Shown here: one piece after another, positions 56,222 to 64,000 of the stretch
How positions within the stretch are numbered: position 1 is the stretch's first letter
Layout: each line of letters opens with the position of its first letter
Assembly: GCA_014651175.1 (NCBI GenBank)
Contig: BMWJ01000003.1
Span: 728,920-792,919 of the forward strand
DNA length: 64,000 nucleotides
From: Streptomyces clavifer
GTDB taxonomy: Bacteria > Actinomycetota > Actinomycetes > Streptomycetales > Streptomycetaceae
Direction: 5' to 3'
Position numbers and translations under genes: made by a program
The notes under the pieces: generated by a model
What the model saw: only the letters and a program-made list of their open reading frames with translations
The model's database searches: none
What the model was told of the DNA's origin: nothing

Positions 56222-57367
56222 TTAGCTAATCGTTACCTGCGATGACCTGGCACACAGCTCTGCCAGTCCGACCCCCGTAACCGGGGAAATGACACCCTCC
56301 TCCGTGACGATCGCCGTGACCAGTTCGGGCGGCGTGATGTCGAATGCGGGGTTGTAGGCCTTGGCTCCCACGGGAGCCGCGGCCGGCCGGAACCCGCCAC
56401 TTCCAGCCGAAATGATCTGCGGAGATGTGATCTCCGTCACTTCCAGGGCGGAGCGCTGTTCGACAACGATGGATGCACCGTCCACGGTGTCCAGATCGAT
56501 CGTCGTGGTCGGTGCCACGACGACGAACGGCACATGGTGGTACTTCGCGAGCACCGCCAACGGATAGCTCCCCACCTTGTTGGCCACCGAGCCGTCCGCG
56601 GCAATGCGGTCCGCCCCGATGAGTACGGCATCCACCTCCCCCGCGGCAAACAGCGAACCCGCCGCGTTGTCCGTGAGCAAGCTGTACGGCAGCCCGTGAC
56701 GCGCCGCCTCGTACGCCGTCAGCCGGGCACCCTGCAGCAGTGGACGGGTCTCGTCCACCCACAGCCGCCCCAGCCTGCCCTCCCGGTGCGCGCCCAGAGC
56801 CACCGCGAAGGCGGTGCCTTCGCCGCCCGACACGAGCGCCCCGGTGTTGCAGTGGGTCAGCAGCCGGTGCGCACTCCCGGGCAACAGCTCCGCCAGAAGT
56901 CGCAGACCGTACTGCGCCATGCGCCCACTGGCCTCCGCGTCCTCCCGGTGCAGGGCCCGCGCCTCGGCCAGCGCCACCGCGGAGGCCGCCCCGGGGCCGG
57001 CCCCCTGCCCGACGGCCGCCCCATGGGCCCGCGCCACACGCCGTGCCCCGTACCCGAGGTTCACCGCGGTGGGCCGCGCCTGCCCCAGCAGCTCCGCAGC
57101 CCTCGCCACGTCGTCGCCGCGGGCAGCGGCCAGAGCCACTCCGTACCCGCCGGCGATGCCCAGCAGGGGAGCGCCGCGCACCGCCAGCGACTGGATCGCC
57201 CGAACCAGCGCGGGCACATCGGCACAGACCAACTCGACCTCTTCCGAGGGCAGCCGCGTCTGGTCGAGGAGCACCACCGCGGGACCTTCCGGTAGCTCGT
57301 CCCAGCGGAGTACGGAGAGGGCCGGGGGTTCGGAGCCCACCTGCGATTGCGCGTCCTGATCAGCCAT
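56222..57367 (-). CDS. mtnA: S-methyl-5-thioribose-1-phosphate isomerase
   Basis: 381 aa from MADQDAQSQVGSEPP (ATG 57367; an upstream in-frame ATG at 57400 is possible, and neither has a strong ribosome binding site). Family motifs are SLAVRGAPLLGIAGGYGVAL, LLTHCNTGALVSGG (catalytic Cys), DETRPLLQGARLTAYE, LLTDNAAGSLF, VLIGADRIAADGSVANKVGSYPLAVLAKYHHVPFVVVAP, where the Asp of GADRI is catalytic. It converts methylthioribose-1-phosphate to methylthioribulose-1-phosphate in methionine salvage. It may be the first gene of the mtrAB-lpqB transcript. Confidence 0.95.
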   Translation of the reverse strand: MADQDAQSQVGSEPPALSVLRWDELPEGPAVVLLDQTRLPSEEVELVCADVPALVRAIQSLAVRGAPLLGIAGGYGVALAAARGDDVARAAELLGQARPTAVNLGYGARRVARAHGAAVGQGAGPGAASAVALAEARALHREDAEASGRMAQYGLRLLAELLPGSAHRLLTHCNTGALVSGGEGTAFAVALGAHREGRLGRLWVDETRPLLQGARLTAYEAARHGLPYSLLTDNAAGSLFAAGEVDAVLIGADRIAADGSVANKVGSYPLAVLAKYHHVPFVVVAPTTTIDLDTVDGASIVVEQRSALEVTEITSPQIISAGSGGFRPAAAPVGAKAYNPAFDITPPELVTAIVTEEGVISPVTGVGLAELCARSSQVTIS

Positions 57368-57507
57368 CTGCCCAGTCTGCCCGCTGCGGCGCCCGTACAT
57401 GAAGGCGAGAAGGAGGTAGAGGGCCCGGCCCGCACCGGACCGTCGCGTGGCACGATGGCTGGCAACCTGCCGCCCCGATGAGCGGACAGGACCGTGAAGG
57501 AGCGACA

Positions 57508-58713
57508 ATGAACGACTCGCCGGGCTGGGCCACGCCCGGATCTGCCCCCTCCGACGGCCAGGAGACAGGCATCCCCAGGCCCTCCCCGCCCGTCGACGGA
57601 AGCGGCCCCACCGGTCAATGGTCCCCCGCTCAGCCCCCTCCAGGGCAGTGGTCCCCACCGAGCGCTCCCGGTAACGGTCCCGGTGCACCCCCGCCCGCCC
57701 CCGGCTGGGGCGGCATGCCCCAGGGCCCCGGCTGGGGCCGGCCGCCGATGGCGGCGAAGCCCGGGGTCATCCCGCTCCGCCCGCTGGGCGTCGGCGAGAT
57801 CCTCGACGGAGCCGTGTCCACGATGCGCGCCAACTGGCGCCCGGTGCTGGGCATCAGCCTCGCCGTCTCCGTGGTCACCGAGATCCTCGCCCTCCTCCTG
57901 CAGCGCTATCTCCTGCCGGATGCGACGTCGGTCGACGCGAACGCCGTCGGAGCCGAGGCCCTCCGCCAGGCCAGCGACTCGGCCCGGTCGGAACTGATCG
58001 CCACGGCGCCGGCCACGCTTCTCGCGATGATCGCCACGCTCATCACCACCTCGGTCCTCACCGTCGTGATCAGCCGGTCCGTGCTGGGCCGGACCGTGAC
58101 GCTCTCCGAGGCGTGGGCCGAGGCCCGCCCCCGGCTCCTTCCGCTCCTCGGACTGACACTCCTGCTGAGCCTCATGAGCGTGGCCATCATGGCGGTGGCT
58201 CTGCTGCCCGGCTTCCTCCTGGGCGGCAACTCCGGGCTGGCACTGCTCTTCCTCGGCTTCATCGGCGCCTGCGCCGTCATCCTGTGGCTGATGATCCGCT
58301 TCACGCTCGCCGCTCCGGCGCTGATGCTGGAACGCCAGTCCGTCCTCACCTCGCTGCGCCGGTCCGCGAAACTCGTCAAGGGCAACTGGTGGCGAACGTT
58401 CGGCATCCTGGCACTCACGTACCTGCTGGTCCTCGTCGTGACCTTGATCATCGCCATTCCGTTCGGCATCATCGCCATCATGGCCGACAGCAACGGTCTG
58501 AACGAGTTCCTCAACAGCAGTTCGTCCGACTACGGCTGGCCGTTCCTCATCATCATGGGCATCGGCGAAGTGATCGTCTCGACGCTCACCTACCCCTTCA
58601 CCGCGGGAGTGATGGCCCTCCTCTACGTGGACCAGCGCATCCGCCGCGAGGCACTCGACCTCGACCTCGCCAAGGCCGCGGGCGTGCCCGGCTACGACAC
58701 CCTGCGGAGCTGA
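57508..58713 (+). CDS. Multi-pass membrane protein with glycerophosphodiester-phosphodiesterase-type membrane domain
   Basis: 401 aa from ATG 57508, with GAAGGAG about 8 bp upstream. A Pro/Gly-rich N-terminal cytoplasmic region (1-90) precedes PLGVGEILDGAVSTMRANWRPVLGI, a signature of this actinobacterial membrane family. About six TM helices follow (ALLLQRYLL region, TLLAMIATLITTSVLTVVI, LLGLTLLLSLMSVAIMAVALL, ILALTYLLVLVVTLIIAI and others). No catalytic site is visible. It is first in the five-gene operon with DUF4129, DUF4350, MoxR and DUF58 and is divergent from mtnA. Confidence 0.8.
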   Translation: MNDSPGWATPGSAPSDGQETGIPRPSPPVDGSGPTGQWSPAQPPPGQWSPPSAPGNGPGAPPPAPGWGGMPQGPGWGRPPMAAKPGVIPLRPLGVGEILDGAVSTMRANWRPVLGISLAVSVVTEILALLLQRYLLPDATSVDANAVGAEALRQASDSARSELIATAPATLLAMIATLITTSVLTVVISRSVLGRTVTLSEAWAEARPRLLPLLGLTLLLSLMSVAIMAVALLPGFLLGGNSGLALLFLGFIGACAVILWLMIRFTLAAPALMLERQSVLTSLRRSAKLVKGNWWRTFGILALTYLLVLVVTLIIAIPFGIIAIMADSNGLNEFLNSSSSDYGWPFLIIMGIGEVIVSTLTYPFTAGVMALLYVDQRIRREALDLDLAKAAGVPGYDTLRS

Positions 58714-58717
58714 TGCG

Positions 58718-59410
58718 GTGACGGGGGCGGGGGGCACCGCAGCGGCACGACGGCTCATCGGGGCGGACGAGGACATACCCGTGGACACCCCACGCCTCCC
58801 CGCCCGCGAAGCGGCGGAGAACGAACTGTCCGATCCGAAGTACCACGAACACGATCCGAACCTCCTCCAGCGTGGCCTCGACCGCTTCTGGGAATGGGTC
58901 GGCGACCTCTTCGACCGTGCCGCCGGGTCCGCGCCCGGCGGCCCGCTCGGGCTCGTCGTCCTCGCCCTCGTCGTCCTCGGTCTGGCAGCCGCCCTCTGGT
59001 GGCGGCTCGGCACACCACGGCGCACCGAGCGAACGGCGGAGGCCCTCTTCGGTGCCGTCACCCGCAGCGCTGCGGCGCACCGCGCCGCAGCCGAGGCCCA
59101 CGCGGACGCCCACCGCTGGACCGAAGCCGTCCAGGAACGCATGCGGGCCGTCGTACGCTCCCTCGAGGACCGAGCGGTGCTCGACCCGCGCCCGGGCCGC
59201 ACCGCCGACGAGGCAGCCGCGGAAGCCGGCCGGCTCATGCCCACGCACGCCACCGGCCTCCGCACCGCCGCCCGCACCTTCGACGACGTCACATACGGCG
59301 GCCGCACCGCCGACGAGGCGGCGTACCTGAGCCTGCGCACGCTGGACCTGGACCTCGAAGGCGCCAAGCCCCTGCTGACGGCAGTGCCGATCCGAGGGGC
59401 CGCCGGATGA
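58718..59410 (+). CDS. DUF4129-domain membrane protein
   Basis: 230 aa from GTG 58718. One TM helix (about 82-102, LGLVVLALVVLGLAAALWW) separates an N-terminal part (PREAAENELSDPKYHEHDPNLLQRGLDRFWEWVGDLF in order) from a helical C-terminal domain (DAHRWTEAVQERMRAVVRSLEDRAVLDPRPGRTADEAA), the DUF4129 signature. DUF4129 is often found with transglutaminase-like and MoxR/DUF58 genes. It overlaps the next gene by ATGA and starts 4 bp after the previous stop. Function unknown. Confidence 0.82.
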   Translation: MTGAGGTAAARRLIGADEDIPVDTPRLPAREAAENELSDPKYHEHDPNLLQRGLDRFWEWVGDLFDRAAGSAPGGPLGLVVLALVVLGLAAALWWRLGTPRRTERTAEALFGAVTRSAAAHRAAAEAHADAHRWTEAVQERMRAVVRSLEDRAVLDPRPGRTADEAAAEAGRLMPTHATGLRTAARTFDDVTYGGRTADEAAYLSLRTLDLDLEGAKPLLTAVPIRGAAG

Positions 59411-60654
59411 CCGGGACCACGACCGCCCCGACCGGCCCTCCCACCACCTCTGTTTCCCGCACCCCACGGCAGATCTGGCGACGCGTCCAAGGACTGCTGC
59501 TCGCCGTCCTCGTCCTGGTCGTCGCCGGTATCACGCTGGCCGCCGTCAACTCCGACGGCGGGCACGGCCGCCTCGATCCGCGCTCCACCGACCCCTACGG
59601 CAGCCGTGCCGTCGCCGAGCTCCTCAAGGACCGCGGCGTCCCCGTGGACGTCGTGACCACTCTCGACGACGCCACCGGCGCGGCCGGACCGGACACCACC
59701 CTTCTCGTCGCCGGCCCCAACGTCCTCACCCCCTACCAGCGGCTGCGCCTCCGTGAGGCCACCGACGGCTCCACCGGCCGCACGGTCCTCCTCGCCCCCG
59801 GGGCGCCGGCGGTCGACCTGCTGGCTCCGACGGCGAACGCGGCCCGGTCCGTCCCGGTGGCCGCACGCCCCGCCGTCTGCGACCTTCCCGCCGCACGCAG
59901 TGCGGGAACAGCTGACATGGGCGGCATCCGCTACAGCACGGACGTACGCGAAGCGACCTCCTGCTACCCCCACGACGGTCTCCCCTCCCTCCTCGTGCTC
60001 CCCGGACACGGAACCGGCGACACCGTCCTGCTCGGCTCCCCCGACATCCTGTACAACGACCGTCTCGACCAGCAGGGCAATGCCTCTCTCGCCCTGCAAC
60101 TCCTCGGCTCCCGCCCGCATCTCGTCTGGTACCTCCCCTCGCTCACCGATCCCTCCGCCACCGAAGGCGGCCCGGCCGGAGAAGACGGGGACGACAGCAG
60201 TGACGAAGGTGTCGAAGGCGAGAGCGGCTTCATCGGCCTCATCCCCTCCGGCTGGCTCTGGGGCACCCTTCAACTGGCCCTCGCCGCCGTCCTCGCCGCC
60301 ATCTGGCGCGCGCGCCGTCTGGGTCCCCTGGTCACCGAACGCCTGCCCGTGGCCATCCGCGCCTCCGAATCCACCGAGGGCCGAGCGCGCCTCTACCGCA
60401 AGGCGAACGCCCGCGACCGCGCCGCAGCCACGTTGCGCTCCGCCACACGTGTCCGCATCGCTCCGCTTCTCGGGGTGTCCCCCCGTGACGCGGAGTCCCC
60501 AGAGGTCCTCCTCCCCGCCCTCTCCGCGCGCCTCACCACCCCTGCCGGCGACCTCACCGCCCTGCTCTTCGGCCGGGCTCCGGCCGATGACGCCGCGCTC
60601 GTACGTCTGACCACCCAACTCGACGCCCTCGAAAGAGAGGTACGCACTTCATGA
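59407..60654 (+). CDS. DUF4350-domain membrane protein
   Basis: 415 aa, MTGTTTAPTGPPTTS. TM1 (about 29-48, LLLAVLVLVVAGITLAAV) is followed by an extracytoplasmic alpha/beta domain like the DUF4350/GATase-fold (DPYGSRAVAELLKDRGVPVDVVTTLDD, LLVAGPNVL, VLLGSPDILYNDRLDQQGNASLALQLLG). Near 280-300 comes a second TM (GTLQLALAAVLAAIW), then a cytoplasmic helical tail (LYRKANARDRAAATLRS). ATGA overlaps on both sides show tight coupling. Function unknown. Confidence 0.85.
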   Translation: MTGTTTAPTGPPTTSVSRTPRQIWRRVQGLLLAVLVLVVAGITLAAVNSDGGHGRLDPRSTDPYGSRAVAELLKDRGVPVDVVTTLDDATGAAGPDTTLLVAGPNVLTPYQRLRLREATDGSTGRTVLLAPGAPAVDLLAPTANAARSVPVAARPAVCDLPAARSAGTADMGGIRYSTDVREATSCYPHDGLPSLLVLPGHGTGDTVLLGSPDILYNDRLDQQGNASLALQLLGSRPHLVWYLPSLTDPSATEGGPAGEDGDDSSDEGVEGESGFIGLIPSGWLWGTLQLALAAVLAAIWRARRLGPLVTERLPVAIRASESTEGRARLYRKANARDRAAATLRSATRVRIAPLLGVSPRDAESPEVLLPALSARLTTPAGDLTALLFGRAPADDAALVRLTTQLDALEREVRTS

Positions 60655-61670
60655 GCGCCCCGACCCCGGAGCCCGCCGAGGCTGCCGTGACCGCAGGGAC
60701 CCAGACGGCCCCCGCGTTCTCCGACAGTTCTCGTGCGTCGCTGGAAGCTTTGCGTTCCGAGATCGCCAAGGCCGTGGTCGGCCAGGACCCGGCTGTCACC
60801 GGCCTCGTCGTCGCGCTGCTCTGCCGGGGCCATGTCCTGCTCGAAGGCGTCCCGGGAGTCGCCAAGACCCTTCTGGTCCGCGCTCTTGCGGCCTCACTCG
60901 AACTGGACACCAAGCGCGTCCAGTTCACCCCGGACCTGATGCCGAGCGATGTCACCGGCTCGCTCGTCTACGACGCCCGCACCGCCGAGTTCTCCTTCCA
61001 GCCCGGACCGGTCTTCACCAACCTCCTGATCGCCGACGAGATCAACCGCACCCCTCCCAAGACACAGTCCTCACTGCTGGAAGCGATGGAGGAACGCCAG
61101 GTCACCGTTGACGGGTCCCCCCGTGCGCTGCCCGACCCCTTCCTTGTCGCAGCCACCCAGAACCCGGTCGAGTACGAAGGCACCTACCCGCTGCCCGAGG
61201 CCCAGTTGGACCGCTTCCTCCTCAAGCTGACGGTGCCCCTGCCGACACGGGAGGACGAGATCAACGTCCTCACACGCCACGCGGACGGATTCAATCCGCG
61301 TGACCTCAAGGCGGCGGGCATACGCCCCGTGGCCGGGCCGGCCGATCTCGAAGCCGCACGCGCCGCCGTCGCCAAGACCTCGGTCTCCCCCGAGATCGCC
61401 GCCTACGTCGTCGATATCTGCCGTGCCACGCGCGAATCCCCCTCGCTCACCCTCGGCGCCTCCCCCCGAGGAGCCACCGCACTGCTCTCCACCGCACGCG
61501 CCTGGGCCTGGCTCACCGGCCGGGACTACGTCACCCCGGACGATGTGAAGGCCCTCGCGCTTCCCACGCTCCGGCATCGCATCCAACTGCGGCCGGAAGC
61601 CGAGATGGAGGGAGTCACCCCCGACTCCGTCATCACGGCTGTGCTCGCCCACGTGCCCGTCCCCCGATGA
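60651..61670 (+). CDS. MoxR-family AAA+ ATPase
   Basis: 339 aa. Walker A GVPGVAKT in HVLLEGVPGVAKTLLVRA, Walker B LLIADEINRTPPKTQSSLLEAMEE, sensor 1 ATQNPVEYEGTYPLPEAQLDRFLLK and an arginine-rich lid domain. MoxR ATPases act as chaperones that insert cofactors or assemble complexes, usually with a VWA or DUF58 partner encoded next door, as here. It is cytoplasmic. The start overlaps the DUF4350 stop by ATGA. Confidence 0.93.
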   Translation: MSAPTPEPAEAAVTAGTQTAPAFSDSSRASLEALRSEIAKAVVGQDPAVTGLVVALLCRGHVLLEGVPGVAKTLLVRALAASLELDTKRVQFTPDLMPSDVTGSLVYDARTAEFSFQPGPVFTNLLIADEINRTPPKTQSSLLEAMEERQVTVDGSPRALPDPFLVAATQNPVEYEGTYPLPEAQLDRFLLKLTVPLPTREDEINVLTRHADGFNPRDLKAAGIRPVAGPADLEAARAAVAKTSVSPEIAAYVVDICRATRESPSLTLGASPRGATALLSTARAWAWLTGRDYVTPDDVKALALPTLRHRIQLRPEAEMEGVTPDSVITAVLAHVPVPR

Positions 61671-61680
61671 GGCGGTGACC

Positions 61681-62994
61681 ATGACCCTCACCGGACGAAC
61701 TGCGCTGCTGGCCGCTCTGGGGTCACTCCCCGTAGGCATCCTGGTACCTGGTTGGATCGGGATGCTCGCGGTGAATGTCCCCCTCGCACTGGCAATTCTG
61801 TGCGACTACGCCCTGGCAGCGCCAGTGCGTACGCTGCAGTTCACCCGATCCGGTGACACATCCGTTCGACTCGGAGAAACGGCAGCGGTGCAACTCACCG
61901 TGACCAACCCTTCGGGTCGTCCCCTCCGCGCACACGTGCGTGATGCCTGGCCCCCCAGCAGCTGGACCACGGATGCCGAACGGGCAGCGGCCCGGCACGC
62001 GTGCACCGTGCCCGCCGGCGAACGCCGCCGCCTCACCACCCTCGTCCGTCCCGCTCGGCGGGGGGACCGCCGGGCGGAGCGTGTCACCGTCCGCTCCTTC
62101 GGGCCGCTGGGGCTCGCGGCCCGTCAGGGCAACCACCATGTGCCCTGGACGGTCCGGGTGCTGCCCCCGTTCACCAGCCGCAAGCATCTGCCCTCGCGGC
62201 TGGCCAGACTCCGCGAACTCGACGGCCGCACCAGTGTGCTGACACGCGGCGAAGGCACCGAGTTCGACAGCCTGCGTGCCTACGTACCGGGGGACGACAC
62301 CCGTTCCATCGACTGGCGGGCCACCGCGCGCCAGTCAACCGTTGCCGTACGCACCTGGCGTCCCGAGCGTGACCGCCACATCCTCCTCGTCATCGACACG
62401 GGACGCACCTCGGCCGGCCGGGTGGGCGATGTGCCCCGCCTCGACGCGGCCATGGACGCGGCCCTGCTGCTCACCGCTCTCGCCACGCGTGCGGGCGATC
62501 GTGTGAACCTCCTCGCCTACGACCGAAAGATCCGGACCCAGGTGCGGGGCAGGGCCGCCGGAGGCGATGTCCTGTCGACGGTCGTCGGTGCCCTGGCACC
62601 GCTGGAACCGGAGCTCGTGGAGACCGACGCACGCGGTCTCAGCAAGGCGGCTCTGGCGAGCGCTCCCCACCGCTCCCTGATCGTGCTGTTCACAGGCCTG
62701 GACGCCGCTCCCATCGAGGAAGGGCTGCTCCCGGTCCTCCCTCAGCTCACGAAGCGCCACACGGTGCTGGTGGCCGCGGTAGCGGATCCTCACGTCGAGA
62801 CGATGACGCACGCGCGGGGCAGTGTGGACGCGGTGTATGACGCCGCGGCCGGCACACAGACGCAGGCTCAGCGCCGCGGTACGGCGGACCAGCTACGCCG
62901 TCATGGCGTCGTGGTCGTCGACGCGGCTCCGGCCGACCTCGCACCAGCCGTAGCCGACGCCTACCTCGCGTTGAAAGCGGCTGGCCGACTCTAG
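61681..62994 (+). CDS. DUF58-domain protein, MoxR partner
   Basis: 437 aa from ATG 61681 (GAGG 8 bp upstream; an in-frame GTG at 61675 is too close to it). Two N-terminal TM helices (LLAALGSLPVGILVPGWIGMLAVNVPLALAILCDYAL in order) precede a beta-rich region. The DUF58 core follows (GEGTEFDSLRAYVPGDDTRSIDWRATARQ) and a VWA-like domain with the MIDAS-type start LLVIDTGRTSAG; the metal motif is DTGRTS, where DxSxS is typical. Probably the membrane client or partner of the MoxR ATPase encoded upstream. Confidence 0.9.
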   Translation: MTLTGRTALLAALGSLPVGILVPGWIGMLAVNVPLALAILCDYALAAPVRTLQFTRSGDTSVRLGETAAVQLTVTNPSGRPLRAHVRDAWPPSSWTTDAERAAARHACTVPAGERRRLTTLVRPARRGDRRAERVTVRSFGPLGLAARQGNHHVPWTVRVLPPFTSRKHLPSRLARLRELDGRTSVLTRGEGTEFDSLRAYVPGDDTRSIDWRATARQSTVAVRTWRPERDRHILLVIDTGRTSAGRVGDVPRLDAAMDAALLLTALATRAGDRVNLLAYDRKIRTQVRGRAAGGDVLSTVVGALAPLEPELVETDARGLSKAALASAPHRSLIVLFTGLDAAPIEEGLLPVLPQLTKRHTVLVAAVADPHVETMTHARGSVDAVYDAAAGTQTQAQRRGTADQLRRHGVVVVDAAPADLAPAVADAYLALKAAGRL

Positions 62995-63718
62995 GCCGGT
63001 GCCCAGGACCGTCCCTCCACCCGCAGCACCCGCTCGTCCCCCATCGGTAGATCCCGCCTCGACGCCTCAATGTCTCAGTGCCTCGATCACGTTGACAGAC
63101 GCCCTCAATGCATCAGCACGAGGGCCGACGAAGTCGGGCGGGGTGGGCTGGACCCCGATGAGGTCCACCCTTCAGTTCTGATGACGAGAGGTCAAGGAGT
63201 CCTTCGCGCTCGCTCTCCCTGGGGTGAGGGGCCCACGAGTGCCTGGCCCTCTCCGCGAGCGGAAGCAGGGATCGTGGGTCAGGTCGAGTCTTCGATGGCA
63301 CCTCGTGCCCGCAGCGCCCTCCCTCACGGTCCGGGTCGGGGGACCTCGGACTGCAGCGGGCGCGCGCGTCTCACCCGGACCGGTTTCACGGCCGCGGTGA
63401 CCCGGATGTCCGCGTCGACGCGGCCGCTCACGAAAGAGCAAGCCGTGGCGTCGTATCTGTCACGCAGGGCAGCCGGACGTTTCGGTGCCGCGACGATGCG
63501 AGGTGCCGAGCCAGGTGCATGCCGTGCCGTGACAGTTCATGAGCCTGCGGCAAAAAGCGGGCCGCGGCATCCCTCGCGTCGTATCGGAAGCCGTCCCCAT
63601 CTGCTCCGAAGAACGAGCTTCAGCAGATGGCCCCTGCGCCTCGATGATCAGCGTGATCACGCCTCTCGGAGCCGGCTGATCCGAGCCGGGCATCCATCGA
63701 AAACGGCTCCGGAACGCA
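62995..63718. other. Gene-free region between the DUF58 gene and the rRNA operon
   Basis: About 720 bp with no supported gene. The longest plus-strand frame (63070-63819) runs into the 5S gene and has no coding character. The GC bias is lower than in the genes. No tRNA was recognised. Confidence 0.5.
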
Positions 63719-63753
63719 GGAAAGCCCCGTGCCACAAGGGCACGGGGCTTTCC
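63719..63753 (-). terminator. rRNA operon terminator
   Basis: GGAAAGCCCCGTGCC (63719-63733), ACAAG loop, perfect 15-bp complement at 63739-63753. It lies about 10 bp past the 5S 3' end on the minus strand. Confidence 0.85.
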
Positions 63754-63763
63754 CGGAATAATT

Positions 63764-63881
63764 GTTCGGCGGCGTCCTACTCTCCCACAGGGTCCCCCCT
63801 GCAGTACCATCGGCGCTGAAAGGCTTAGCTTCCGGGTTCGGAATGTAACCGGGCGTTTCCCTAACGCAATGACCACCGAAA
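63764..63881 (-). rRNA. rrf: 5S ribosomal RNA
   Basis: About 118 nt. The minus strand begins GTTTCGGTGGTCATTGCG and includes CCCGGTTACATTCCGAACCC and GATGGTACTGCAGGGGGGAC, ending GTAGGACGCCGCCGAAC, the standard actinobacterial 5S. The ends may be off by a few bases. Confidence 0.95.
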
Positions 63882-63961
63882 CACTATGAAATTAACCAAC
63901 ACCGGATGAAAACACGGCCGTTCGTTATTTCAGAACTAACACAGTGGACGCGAGCAACTGA

Positions 63962-64000
63962 GGACAAGCCCTCGGCCTATTAGTACCAGTCAGCTCCACC
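63962..64000 (-). rRNA. rrl: 23S ribosomal RNA, 3' end only
   Basis: The minus strand reads GGTGGAGCTGACTGGTACTA followed by ATAGGCCGAGGGCTTGTCCT, the conserved 3' end of actinobacterial 23S rRNA. The gene continues beyond the right window edge. The exact 3' end is approximate. An ~80-bp AT-richer spacer separates it from 5S. Confidence 0.9.

Noticed and set aside
63070-63819. A 249-codon plus-strand frame
   Set aside because: It runs antisense into the 5S rRNA gene and shows no coding pattern.

Overview
This is a high-GC actinobacterial chromosome segment, almost certainly Streptomyces. The codon third positions are nearly all G or C. It carries the PkaA/PkaB kinase pair, a mtnA-mtrA-mtrB-lpqB block, a very large NAD-glutamate dehydrogenase, and FtsEX next to prfB, which together are a typical Streptomyces core neighbourhood. 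Most genes are conserved housekeeping or cell-envelope genes. I see no insertion sequence, prophage, CRISPR array or attachment site.

Layout. 1-2.5 kb: an S41 protease (cut by the window edge), ftsX, ftsE and a tiny zinc-ribbon membrane protein. 2.6-3.6 kb: a surface protein made mostly of Thr-Asp-Gly-Gly repeats with a LAETG sortase signal. 3.9-8.2 kb: prfB and two membrane-anchored Ser/Thr kinases (PkaB- and PkaA-like). 8.6-12 kb: an FHA-domain protein resembling the type VII secretion ATPase EssC/EccC, apparently soluble and with a changed Walker A lysine. 12.2-16.2 kb: a sugar ABC importer (lipoprotein and two permeases, no ATPase). Its two permease genes are separated by three 104-bp tandem repeats, which form a chain of mini-ORFs overlapping by ATGA.

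16.3-36.1 kb is a wall teichoic acid-like glycopolymer locus. It has five large proteins that fuse a GT-A (family 2 type) domain to a TagF-like CDP-glycerol glycerophosphotransferase domain. It also has a GT4 glycosyltransferase, two methyltransferases, a TetR-type regulator and a TagG/TagH exporter. The five fusion proteins probably build or decorate the polymer, the methyltransferases modify it, and TagGH exports it. A palindrome lies between the -35 and -10 of the probable tagG promoter, which suggests control by the divergent TetR gene.

36.2-48.7 kb: NAD-glutamate dehydrogenase (closed off by a perfect 29-bp hairpin), a HAD phosphatase, two small conserved proteins (DUF6912-like and Rv3235-like), secA, a GNAT acetyltransferase and an AlkX/YcaQ-type DNA glycosylase. 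48.8-57.4 kb, all on the minus strand: mtnA, mtrA, mtrB and lpqB (cell-division and development signalling), then comF, a long hibernation factor (hpf) and an orphan NarL-type response regulator. 57.5-63.0 kb: a five-gene MoxR/DUF58/DUF4129/DUF4350 membrane operon. 63.7-64.0 kb: the 3' end of an rRNA operon on the minus strand (23S end, 5S, terminator).

All calls come from reading the sequence and recalling family features. No database search was run. Start codons were chosen from ribosome binding sites and family length, and uncertain ones are flagged.
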